Shown here: positions 43,512 to 51,178 of the stretch, one piece after another
Numbering within the stretch: the stretch's first letter is position 1
Layout: every line of letters begins with the position of its first letter
Source of the DNA: Stappia sp. TSB10P1A
GTDB lineage: Bacteria; Pseudomonadota; Alphaproteobacteria; Rhizobiales; Stappiaceae
Assembly (NCBI RefSeq): GCF_900185725.1
Contig: NZ_FYAU01000036.1
Location: 186,001-250,000 of the forward strand
Length of the DNA stretch: 64,000 nt
Direction: 5' to 3'
Made by a program: the position numbers and the translations under genes
The notes under the pieces: model-generated
Database searches by the model: none
Told to the model about the DNA's origin: nothing
The model's input: the letters and a program-made list of their open reading frames with translations, nothing else

Positions 43512-44627
43512 ATGAGCCTTTCCGCCTCGTCCCTGTCCGAAAGGCTGCTGCCCGAGCGGGTCGTCGCGCAGGCCCGGCTCGGCGACCGCGAGCCGCTGGC
43601 GCGGCTGGTGATCGCCGGCCTCGCCATGCTGCTGGTCGCGGTGATGCTGTTCTCGCTGACCACCGGCGCGCTCGACATCCCCCTGTCGAGCGTCGTCAAG
43701 GCGCTGCTCGGCCAGGGCGAGGCGGCAAGCCCGGCGGAGCTGCGCGACCGCATCGTGCTGATGGATGTGCGGCTGCCGCGCGTCCTGCTCGGCGCGCTGG
43801 TCGGCGCCGCGCTCGCCGTCTCCGGCGCGGTGATGCAGGGCCTGTTCCGCAACCCGCTCGCCGATCCCGGCATTGTCGGCGTGTCGGCGGGCGCAGGGCT
43901 CGGCGCGGCCTCGATGATCGTGCTCGGCACCACGGCGCTGGCGCCGGTGGTGGCGGTGCTCGGCATCTATGCGCTGCCGCTCGCCGCCTTCTTCGGCGGG
44001 CTTCTCACCACCTTCACGCTCTACCGCATCGGCACGCGCGGCGGCATGACCTCCGTCGCGACGATGCTGCTGGCCGGTATCGCCCTGTCGGCGCTGGCGG
44101 GGGCGGCGACCGGCCTCCTCGTCTATATCGCCAGCGACCAGCAATTGCGCGACCTCAACTTCTGGGCGCTCGGCTCGCTGGCCGGCTCCAACTGGCAGAA
44201 GATCCTGGCGGCCGGGCCGATCATCGCCGTGGTGCTGGTCGGCGTGCCGTTCCTCGCCCACGGGCTCAACGGCCTGGTCCTGGGCGAGGCGGCGGCCGGG
44301 CATCTGGGCATCCGCGTGCAGCGGCTGAAGCGGGTCGCCATCGTCGCGGTGGCGGCGGCGACCGGCGCCTCGGTCGCGGTCAGCGGCGGCATCGGCTTCG
44401 TCGGCATCGTCGTGCCGCATCTGTTGCGGCTGACCATCGGCCCGGACCACCGGTTCCTGCTGCCGGCCTGCGCGCTCTTGGGCGGCAGCCTGCTGATCCT
44501 CGCCGACACGGTGAGCCGGACCATCGTCGCCCCGGCGGAGCTGCCGATCGGCATTCTCACCGCGCTGGCCGGCGCGCCGTTCTTCCTGTGGATCCTGCTG
44601 CGGCGGAAAGGGCTGATCTATTCATGA
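43512..44627 (+). CDS. hmuU: HmuU, haem ABC transporter permease
   Basis: 371 residues, FecCD-type, about ten membrane helices. Motifs: VRLPRVLLGALVGAALAVSGAVMQGLFRNPLADPGIVGVS and GGIGFVGIVVPHLLRLTIGPDHR. Start two bases after hmuT. The last codons overlap hmuV (ATGA). Together with HmuT and HmuV it imports haem from the periplasm. Confidence 0.92.
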   Translation: MSLSASSLSERLLPERVVAQARLGDREPLARLVIAGLAMLLVAVMLFSLTTGALDIPLSSVVKALLGQGEAASPAELRDRIVLMDVRLPRVLLGALVGAALAVSGAVMQGLFRNPLADPGIVGVSAGAGLGAASMIVLGTTALAPVVAVLGIYALPLAAFFGGLLTTFTLYRIGTRGGMTSVATMLLAGIALSALAGAATGLLVYIASDQQLRDLNFWALGSLAGSNWQKILAAGPIIAVVLVGVPFLAHGLNGLVLGEAAAGHLGIRVQRLKRVAIVAVAAATGASVAVSGGIGFVGIVVPHLLRLTIGPDHRFLLPACALLGGSLLILADTVSRTIVAPAELPIGILTALAGAPFFLWILLRRKGLIYS

Positions 44628-45445
44628 GCATGGCTGCGACCCCTACTTTGGAGATCGAGGCGCTGAACGTCAGCCTAAGCGGCACGCCGATCGTGCGCGA
44701 TGTCTCCTTCGCCGCGAAGGCCGGCGCCGTGACGGTGATCGTCGGGCCGAACGGCTCGGGCAAGAGCACGATGCTGAAGGCGGTGACCGGCGAATTGCGC
44801 CACACCGGCCGGGTGCGGCTCAACGGGACCAAGGTCGACGGCCTGCCGCCGGAGGCGCTGGCCGGCTTGCGCGCGGTGCTGCCGCAGCACACCAGCCTGA
44901 CCTTTCCGCTCACCGTCGCCGAAGTGGTGCGGCTCGGCATCCGCCGCGGCGCGCTGCCCTCCGCCTCCCCCCATCGGCGGATCTGCGAGGCGCTGGAGCG
45001 GGTCGATCTCGACGGCTTCGCGGCGCGCGCCTATCACTCGCTGTCGGGCGGCGAGCAGCAGCGGGTGCAGCTTGCCCGGGTGCTGTGCCAGGTCTGGGAC
45101 CCCTGCCCCGGCGGCGTGCCGCGCTGGCTGTTCCTCGACGAGCCGATCTCCAGCCTCGACATCCGCCACCAGATCCTGATCATGGATGTCGCCGCCGACT
45201 ATGCGCGCGCCGGCGGCGGCGTCGTCGCGGTGCTGCACGACCTCAACCTGACGGCGCTCTATGCCGACCATATCCTGGTGATGAAGACCGGCCGGCTGCT
45301 GTCGCAGGGCACGCCGAAAGAGGTCATTACCGACCGGCTGGTGTCGGAGGCGTTTGACCATCCGTTGCGGGTGTCGGCGGTGCCGGCGGGCGAGGTTCCC
45401 TTCATCCTGCCGCAGGCGGCGGGACCGGTCGCGGCGGTGCGCTGA
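44624..45445 (+). CDS. hmuV: HmuV, haem ABC transporter ATPase
   Basis: 273 residues. Walker A GPNGSGKST at 41-49, the signature LSGGEQQRVQLARVL, Walker B WLFLDEPISSLD, and VLHDLNLTA. The acidic insertion CQVWDPCPGGVPRW before Walker B is typical of HmuV. Its stop is 19 bases before a cluster of tandem stem-loops, and it converges on zur. Confidence 0.92.
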   Translation: MSMAATPTLEIEALNVSLSGTPIVRDVSFAAKAGAVTVIVGPNGSGKSTMLKAVTGELRHTGRVRLNGTKVDGLPPEALAGLRAVLPQHTSLTFPLTVAEVVRLGIRRGALPSASPHRRICEALERVDLDGFAARAYHSLSGGEQQRVQLARVLCQVWDPCPGGVPRWLFLDEPISSLDIRHQILIMDVAADYARAGGGVVAVLHDLNLTALYADHILVMKTGRLLSQGTPKEVITDRLVSEAFDHPLRVSAVPAGEVPFILPQAAGPVAAVR

Positions 45446-45464
45446 AAATTTGTCGCCCTTTCAG

Positions 45465-45613
45465 GCCTGCCTTAGGCAACAGCCTGGCAGTCTTAGCCTG
45501 CCTCAGGCAACAGCCTGGCAGTCCTGCCTGCCTCAGGCAACAGCCTGACAGTCTTGCCTGCCTTAGGCAACAGCCTGGCATTCTTAGCCTGCCTTAGGCA
45601 ACAGCCTGGCAGG
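45465..45613. repeat. Five tandem 30-31-bp stem-loop repeats between hmuV and zur
   Basis: AGGCAACAGCCT cores (hairpins with AGGC/GCCT stems and a 4-base loop) occur at 45474, 45505, 45535, 45565 and 45596, spaced 31, 30, 30 and 31 bases. Flanking bases (GCCTGCC before, GGCAGTCT after) are also repeated. The copy nearest zur includes its last codons (CQAVA) and stop, so the array appears to have grown by duplicating the 3' end of zur. It lies between the convergent stops of hmuV and zur and may act as a bidirectional transcription end or mRNA protector. Confidence 0.85.
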
Positions 45614-46040
45614 TGGCACAGGTGCCGCGCAGTTCCACCGTCGACTTGCGCACAGCAAAGCCGACCTTGGCGGCAAGGTCGCGCAGATGGTGGGAGAACT
45701 CGCTGTCGTTGAGTTCGGTCACCTGGCCGCAGGTCTCGCAGATGGCGAAGGCGGCGGTCTCGTGGCCGTCGCAGTCGGGATGGCGGCAGGCGACGAAGGC
45801 GTTGAGGCTTTCCAGCCGGTGCACGGCGCCCATTTCCACCAGCTTGTCGAGCGCGCGATAGACCTGCGGCGGGGCGCGGAAGCCGTCGTCGCGCAACTGG
45901 TCGAGGATGGTATAGGCGCTGAGCGGCGCCTTGGCCCGCTCCAGCGCCGACAGGACCAGGCTCTGGTTGCGGGTGAGGCCGGCAGGGCCATGCCCATGCC
46001 CGTGAGTGTGGCCGTGGCCGGACGAGGTGTCTCCGCTCAT
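45594..46040 (-). CDS. zur: Zur, zinc-responsive Fur-family repressor
   Basis: 148 residues. A His-rich N terminus (SGHGHTHGHGHG) precedes a Fur winged helix (LVLSALERAKAPLSAYTILDQL, PPQVYRALDKLVEMGAVHRL), then the zinc-site sequences CRHPDCDGHETAAFAICETCGQVTEL and a final CATC. Two CxxC pairs are likely the structural zinc site. Assigned to Zur rather than Fur because it closes the znuCB operon and two Zur-type palindromes flank that operon's promoter. Its 3' end lies in the stem-loop array. Confidence 0.9.
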   Translation of the reverse strand: MSGDTSSGHGHTHGHGHGPAGLTRNQSLVLSALERAKAPLSAYTILDQLRDDGFRAPPQVYRALDKLVEMGAVHRLESLNAFVACRHPDCDGHETAAFAICETCGQVTELNDSEFSHHLRDLAAKVGFAVRKSTVELRGTCATCQAVA

Positions 46041-46882
46041 TGACTGCTACTCCCAGGGCGCGCGCGCCGTGCGCCGGCGCCGAACAGTTTCGGCAGCTTT
46101 TCCGCGAAAGGCGACAGGCTGGCGAGAAACAGCACCAGCGCCGCCACCACGATCGACGGTCCCGACGGCGTATCCCACTCCAGCGAGGCGAACAAGCCGC
46201 CGACGACGGCGACGGCGCCGACAAGCGCGGCGATCACCGCCATCTGCTCCGGGCCGGACGACAGGCGCCGGGCGGTCGCCGCCGGAATGATCAGCATGGC
46301 GGTGATCAGCAGCACCCCGACGATCTTCATCGAGATGGCGATGACGGTCGCCAGCAGGATCATGAAGATGAGGTTGGCCCGGTCGGGGCGCAAGCCCTCC
46401 GCCTCGGCAAGCTCGCGGCTGATCGTCGCCGCGAAGAGCGGCGTCCAGATCATGACCAGCACGGCGAGCACCGCCGCGCCGCCGACATAGACGGCGAGAA
46501 TGTCGAACCGCGACACGGCGAGGATGTCGCCGAACAGGAAGCCCATCAGGTCGATCCGCACCCAGCTCATGAAGGCGAGCGCGACGAGGCCAAGCGCCAG
46601 CGAGGAATGGGCGAGCAGGCCGAGCAGCGAGTCCGACGAGAGCGAGGCGCGGCGCTGCAAGAGCAGCAGCGCCAGCGACACCAGCACCGAAACAGTGAAG
46701 ACCGACAGCGTGATGTTGACCTGCATCAGGAAGGCGAGCGCGACGCCGAGGAGCGCGGCATGGGACAGCGTGTCGCCGAAATAGGCGAGCCGCCGCCAGA
46801 CGACGAAACAGCCGAGCGGCCCGGCGACCAGCGCCACCCCGACCCCGGCGACAAGGGCGCGGGTGAAGAAGTCGTCAAGCAT
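46037..46882 (-). CDS. znuB: ZnuB, zinc ABC transporter permease
   Basis: 281 residues with about eight membrane helices of the ABC-3 (ZnuB/TroCD) family: YFGDTLSHAALLGVALAFLM and the ALLLITAMLII-like segment VGVLLITAMLIIPAATARRLS. Works with ZnuA and ZnuC. Its stop overlaps the start of zur, and its start overlaps znuC by eight bases. Confidence 0.92.
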   Translation of the reverse strand: MLDDFFTRALVAGVGVALVAGPLGCFVVWRRLAYFGDTLSHAALLGVALAFLMQVNITLSVFTVSVLVSLALLLLQRRASLSSDSLLGLLAHSSLALGLVALAFMSWVRIDLMGFLFGDILAVSRFDILAVYVGGAAVLAVLVMIWTPLFAATISRELAEAEGLRPDRANLIFMILLATVIAISMKIVGVLLITAMLIIPAATARRLSSGPEQMAVIAALVGAVAVVGGLFASLEWDTPSGPSIVVAALVLFLASLSPFAEKLPKLFGAGARRARPGSSSQ

Positions 46883-47795
46883 GGCGTCCTCCGGTCGCGG
46901 GCGAGGCATCGCCCCCCGCCGCATGGTCATGGCCGTGATGGTCATGGCCGTGATCGGGGTGATCGTGGTCGTGGTGGTGGTGGCCGTCGTCCGGGTGGCA
47001 ATGTGTGGTGATGCTGCCGTCGGCATGCAGCACCCGCCCGTCCGCCAGATGGGTGTGGTCGTGATGGTGTTCGTAGACGGCGAGCGTCGCGTCGGCGCGG
47101 GCGCCGAAAAGCTGGCGATAGGCTTCGCTGGAGGCGACCGCCGTCGGCGCGCCCTGGCAGCAGACATGGCCGTTGAGACAGACGACATGGTCGGTCGCCG
47201 CCATCACCACATGCAGATCATGCGAGATCAAGAGGATGCCGCAGCCGATATCGTCGCGGATGCGGCGGATCAGGTCGTAGAGCGCGACCTCGCCGGAAAA
47301 GTCGACGCCCTGCACCGGCTCGTCGAGCACCAGGAGGTCGGGCTTGCGGGCCATGGCGCGGGACAGCAGCGCGCGCTGGAACTCGCCGCCGGAAAGATTG
47401 CGCATCTCGGCCTGGCGCAGATGCGCAATGCCGGTCGCCTCCAGCACGCGGTCGGTCTCGCGCGAGGAAATGCGGCCGGTGAGCGACAGGAAACGCTCGA
47501 CGGAAAGCGGCAGCGTCCAGTCGATGCTGAGCTTCTGCGGCACATAGCCGACGACGAGGCCGGGGCAGCGCTCGGCCCGCCCCTCGCTCGGGGCAACGAT
47601 GCCGAGCGCGGTCTTGGCGGTGGTCGACTTGCCCGAGCCGTTCGGCCCGATCAGGGTGACGATCTCGCCCCGGCGTACGGCAAGATCGACGCCGCGCACC
47701 AGCCATCGCCCGTCGCGAAACACGCCGGCGCCGGTCAGCCGCACGAGGTCCTCGCCGGTTCGGCGGCCGGCGGTTGCGGAAGGGGTCATCAACAT
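46875..47795 (-). CDS. znuC: ZnuC, zinc ABC transporter ATPase with His-rich tail
   Basis: 306 residues. Walker A GPNGSGKST, signature NLSGGEFQRALLSRAM, Walker B LLVLDEPVQGVD, and ILLISHDLHVVM. The last 70 or so residues are extremely His-rich (HHHDHTH, HHHHDHDHPDHGHDHHGHDH), as seen in some alphaproteobacterial ZnuC proteins, and probably sense or buffer zinc. The ATG at 47795 is one of two closely spaced starts (47789 also possible). Diverges from znuA across a 179-base promoter with two Zur boxes. Confidence 0.92.
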   Translation of the reverse strand: MLMTPSATAGRRTGEDLVRLTGAGVFRDGRWLVRGVDLAVRRGEIVTLIGPNGSGKSTTAKTALGIVAPSEGRAERCPGLVVGYVPQKLSIDWTLPLSVERFLSLTGRISSRETDRVLEATGIAHLRQAEMRNLSGGEFQRALLSRAMARKPDLLVLDEPVQGVDFSGEVALYDLIRRIRDDIGCGILLISHDLHVVMAATDHVVCLNGHVCCQGAPTAVASSEAYRQLFGARADATLAVYEHHHDHTHLADGRVLHADGSITTHCHPDDGHHHHDHDHPDHGHDHHGHDHAAGGDASPATGGRHA

Positions 47796-47914
47796 GAGGC
47801 GGGATCCTGGGTCACCCGGCCATCCTCCAACGGCGCCGCTGCGCCGGCAAGTCCCGCTCGCCTCGCGGCGCGGGACATTTTTCAACAGGGGGCTTGCGAG
47901 CCTGTATCCCACAC

Positions 47915-47948
47915 GTTATAGCATAACACAACCCCGTGATCTTATAAC
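47915..47948. promoter_or_regulatory. Two tandem Zur boxes in the znuCB-zur/znuA promoter
   Basis: Box one, 47915-47927, is GTTAT-AGC-ATAAC with perfect 5-bp arms. Box two, 47936-47948, is GTGAT-CTT-ATAAC with one mismatch. The two centres are 21 bp apart, two helical turns, so two Zur dimers could bind the same face. They lie 27 bases or more before znuA and 120 bases before znuC. Confidence 0.7.
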
Positions 47949-47974
47949 ATGCCAGCCTGAAACGGAGACTGTCC

Positions 47975-49087
47975 ATGACGCTTGCCCAACGACTGCTGCT
48001 GTCCGCCTCGCTGCTCGTCGCGACGACCGCCGCAGGGCATGCCGCTCCGAAGGTGGTGGCCTCGATCAAGCCCGTGCATTCGCTGGTGGCAGCGGTGATG
48101 CAGGGCGTGGGCGAGCCCGCCCTGATCGTCGAAGGCGCCGGCTCGCCGCATACCTACAGCCTGAAGCCGTCGCAGGCCAAGGCCCTGCAGGAGGCCGACC
48201 TGATCTTCTGGATCGGCCACGAGCTGGAGGCCTTCCTGGAAAAGCCGGTGGAGACCATCGGCGCCAATGCCAAGGCGGTCGAGCTGATCGACGCGCATGG
48301 GCTGATCAAGCTGCCGTTCCGCGAGGGCGGCCCGTTCGAGGCGCATGACCACGGCGAGGACGAGGGGCACGCCGACGCCGGACACGATCATGCCCACGAT
48401 CATGCCAAAGAGCACGCCAAGGACGATCACAAGCACGACCATGCCCACGATCACAAGCATGATCACAAGCATGACCACGCGCATACGCATGACCACGGCC
48501 ACAAGCACGAGACGGCGAAGGCCGCCGGTCATGACCATGCGCACGACCATGGTCATGCGCATGGCGCCTTCGACGCCCATGTCTGGCTCGACCCGGAAAA
48601 CGCCAAGGCCATGGTGAACGAGATCGCCGAGGCGCTGGCCGAGGCCGACCCGGACAATGCCGCGACCTACGAGGCCAATGCCGCCAGCACCATCGCGCGG
48701 CTGGAGGCGCTGCACGCCGACATCGACGCGCGGCTGGCGCCGGTGCGCGGCAAGGGCTTCATCGTGTTCCACGACGCCTACCAGTATTTCGAGAAGCGCT
48801 TCGACATCTCCGCCTCCGGCTCGATCACCGTCAGCCCGGAGGTGATGCCGGGGGCGGAGCGGATCACCGAGATCAAGGGCCGGATCGCCGAGCTCGGCGC
48901 GACCTGCGTGTTTTCCGAGCCGCAGTTCGAGCCGAAACTGATCCAGGTGGTGACCGAGGGCACGCCGGCCCGCGCAGGCGTGCTCGATCCGCTCGGCGCC
49001 GGCCTTGCCGATGGCCCGGACCTCTATTTCGGGCTGATCGACGGCCTCGCCACTTCGATTCAGGAGTGCCTCGGCGGCGCGAGCTGA
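47975..49087 (+). CDS. znuA: ZnuA, zinc-binding ABC protein with long His loop
   Basis: 370 residues. Signal peptide (QRLLLSASLLVATTAAGHAA) and a cluster A-I metal-binding fold with likely zinc ligands His59 (GSPHTYSL), His202 (AHVWLDP) and His267 (FIVFHDAYQYF). Between the first two, residues 124-196 form a charged loop with over 30 His (HDHAHDH, HKHDHKHDHAHTHDHGH), the ZnuA-type zinc-capturing loop. Divergent from znuCB-zur and under the tandem Zur boxes. Confidence 0.94.
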   Translation: MTLAQRLLLSASLLVATTAAGHAAPKVVASIKPVHSLVAAVMQGVGEPALIVEGAGSPHTYSLKPSQAKALQEADLIFWIGHELEAFLEKPVETIGANAKAVELIDAHGLIKLPFREGGPFEAHDHGEDEGHADAGHDHAHDHAKEHAKDDHKHDHAHDHKHDHKHDHAHTHDHGHKHETAKAAGHDHAHDHGHAHGAFDAHVWLDPENAKAMVNEIAEALAEADPDNAATYEANAASTIARLEALHADIDARLAPVRGKGFIVFHDAYQYFEKRFDISASGSITVSPEVMPGAERITEIKGRIAELGATCVFSEPQFEPKLIQVVTEGTPARAGVLDPLGAGLADGPDLYFGLIDGLATSIQECLGGAS

Positions 49088-49104
49088 GGCTTTCCCCTCC
49101 CCCC

Positions 49105-50299
49105 GAGGGGATGGGAGGCCGTGCCACTCTCTCGGGGCGTCGTCCCGGTCAAGCGGCAGCGCAGAGCCGGGAGCCATTGGCAGCCTCGGCGGGTGTGAGG
49201 CGGAGAGCGTTGGCGGAATTGCTCCTGCGCTTCAGCCCCTCCCGTGTCATCCCGGACGAGGCCGAAGGCCGATGATCCGGGATCGGGGAGGCAGAAGCGG
49301 GTGTGGCGTCGTTCGGGAGCGTGGCCGAAAGGCCCTCGGCTCTCCGATCCCGCATCTCCGCTTCGCTGCGTGCGGGATGACGAAGGGAGGGGCTTGCGTG
49401 CGGGGGACCAGAGGACGGGGCGGTGCAAGGGACGCGACCGCTCTGGCAACCAATAGGCCCCGGGTCGCGCTCCGCTTGCCCGGGGTGACGGCCGAGGGGA
49501 TGGGAGGTCGTGCCGCTCTCTCGGACGTCATCCCGGCCGCAGGCGAAGCCGAAGAGCCGGGAGCCATTGGCACCCTCGGCGGGTGTGAGGCGGAGAGCGT
49601 TGGCGGAATTGCTCCTGCGCTTCAGCCCCTCCCGCGTCATCCCGGACGAGGCCGAAGGCCGACGATCCGGGATCGGGGAGGCAGAAGCGGGTGTGGCGCC
49701 GTTCGGGAGTGCCTTCGTGAGGCCCTCGGCTCTCCGATCCCGCATCTCCGCTTCGCTGCGTGCGGGATGACGAAGGGAGGGGCTTGCGTGCGGGGGACCA
49801 GAGGAGAGCGCGGCGTCCGGAGGACGCGGGAGAGGTTCCGGTGTCCTCGCCGCCGCTCTGGGAGCCAATAGTCCCCGGGTCGCGGCTGCGCCTTGCCCGG
49901 TGTGACGGCCGAGAGGAGGCAAGGTCGTGCCTCCCACTCGGACGTCATCCCGGCCGCAGGCGAAGCCGAAGAGCCGGGAGCCATTGGCACCCTCGGCGGG
50001 TGTGAGGCGGAGAGCGTTGGCGGAATTGCTCCTGCGCTTCAGCCCCTCCCGCGTCATCCCGGACGAGGCCGAAGGCCGACGATCCGGGATCGGGGAGGCA
50101 GGCGGGTGTGGCGCCGTTCGGGAGTGCCTTCGTGAGGCCCTCGGCTCTCCGATCCCGCATCTCCGCTTCGCTGCGTGCGGGATGACGAAGGGAGGGGCTT
50201 GCGTGCGGGGGACCAGAGGACGGGGCGGTGCAAGGGACGCGACCGCTCTGGCAACCAATAGGCCCCGGGTCGCGCTTCGCTTCGTGCGGGGTGACGGCC
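49105..50299. repeat. Array of three tandem REP-like units (389, 417, 389 bp)
   Basis: Boundaries set by GAGGGGATGGGAGGTCGT-type sequence at 49105, 49494, 49911 and a last partial copy at 50300. Each unit holds several hairpins, such as the motif pairs GTCATCCCGG.../...CCGGGAT, GATCCCGCATC.../...GCGGGATGACG and CCCCGGGTCGCG.../...CGGGGTGACGG. Other repeated text includes GAGCCATTGG (49171, 49561, 49978). The middle unit has a diverged segment and 28 extra bases. It fills the gap between znuA and the Zur-box operon; 49088-50378 has no believable gene. Confidence 0.85.
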
Positions 50300-50351
50300 G
50301 AGAGGATGGGAGGTCGTTGCGGTTTAGGCCGCCTTTTTTTGGTACCACTAC

Positions 50352-50366
50352 TGTTATGTAATAACA
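50352..50366. promoter_or_regulatory. Zur box before the DUF4198-COG0523 operon
   Basis: TGTTAT-GTA-ATAACA is a perfect 6-bp palindrome with a 3-bp spacer, the same design as the znu boxes (GTTAT-N3-ATAAC). It lies 12 bases before the ATG at 50379, overlapping the probable ribosome site region (ACGAGG), which favours repression. It marks the two following genes as zinc-starvation genes. Confidence 0.75.
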
Positions 50367-50378
50367 TACGAGGACAAA

Positions 50379-51104
50379 ATGAAACGCACCCTTCTTGCAA
50401 CCGCCGCCCTGCTGCTGTTCGCCGGCAGCGCCGTCGACGCGGTGGCGCACGGCATCTGGATCGCCCAGCGTCACGGCGAGCTTGCCATCGTCTACGGTCA
50501 CGGCGCCTCCGACGAGGCCTACGACCCGGCCAAGATCACCGCCGTTGCCGCCCATGACGGCGAACAGGCGGTGCCGGTCACTCCGGTGAACCGGGAGACC
50601 CACGCCCTGGTGCCGATGCCCGAGCGGGCACCGGTCCTGATCGCGACGATGGACAACGGCTATTGGAGCCAGGGAGCGGACGGCAAATGGGTCAACAAGC
50701 CCAAGTCCGAGGTGCCCGGCGCCAAGCAGGCCTCGCGCTCGCTGAAGCACACGGTGGCGATCCTGCGCCACACCCATGACGCCGCCCTGCCCAAGGGGCT
50801 GAGGCTGGAGATCGTACCGGCCAAGGATCCGACGGAGCTGCATGCCGGCGATCCGCTGGAGGTGCTGGTGCTGCTGAACGGCGAACCGCTCGCCAATGCG
50901 CCGGTGACGGCGGAATACACCACCGACTCCGAGGCCGAGCCGGTGCGCACGGGCGCCGACGGCAAGGCCACCATCGTGGTGCGCAACAACGGGCTGAACG
51001 TCGTCGCCGTGTCCGCCATCGAGGCGCCCGACGAGCCGGAGAAGGCCGACAGGATCAGCCACTTCTCCACGCTCTCGTTCAACCTCGGCCACCACGAGCA
51101 CTGA
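50379..51104 (+). CDS. Exported DUF4198 protein, probable metal-binding periplasmic component
   Basis: 241 residues. Signal peptide ([19 protein letters not shown]) with cleavage likely before His, so the mature chain would begin [19 protein letters not shown], with several His and an N-terminal His suited to metal binding. A beta-sandwich DUF4198 domain follows, and a His-rich end (GHHEH). DUF4198 proteins accompany nickel/cobalt/zinc transporters. It sits between a Zur box and a COG0523 GTPase gene, so a zinc role is inferred. The exact function is not known. Confidence 0.75.
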   Translation: MKRTLLATAALLLFAGSAVDAVAHGIWIAQRHGELAIVYGHGASDEAYDPAKITAVAAHDGEQAVPVTPVNRETHALVPMPERAPVLIATMDNGYWSQGADGKWVNKPKSEVPGAKQASRSLKHTVAILRHTHDAALPKGLRLEIVPAKDPTELHAGDPLEVLVLLNGEPLANAPVTAEYTTDSEAEPVRTGADGKATIVVRNNGLNVVAVSAIEAPDEPEKADRISHFSTLSFNLGHHEH

Positions 51105-51178
51105 CCGGGCCCGACCGACACGCCATTGCGGGCCGGCGCCCCCTGCCGGCCCGCGACCAGCCAGGAGCTTCTTTCACG

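Noticed and set aside
42465-44627. A single 720-codon gene spanning hmuT and hmuU
   Set aside because: Only the C-terminal part is HmuU; the N-terminal part is a wrong-frame reading over hmuS/hmuT. The ATG at 43512 fits HmuU.
45465-45613. CRISPR array
   Set aside because: The 30-31-bp units are contiguous with no unique spacers, number only five and have no cas genes near; they derive from the zur 3' end.
49149-51101. A 650-codon minus-strand frame across the palindromic array
   Set aside because: The repeated SSRTQRSGD-like text is the typical translation of REP-like elements, and it runs antisense to the DUF4198 gene.
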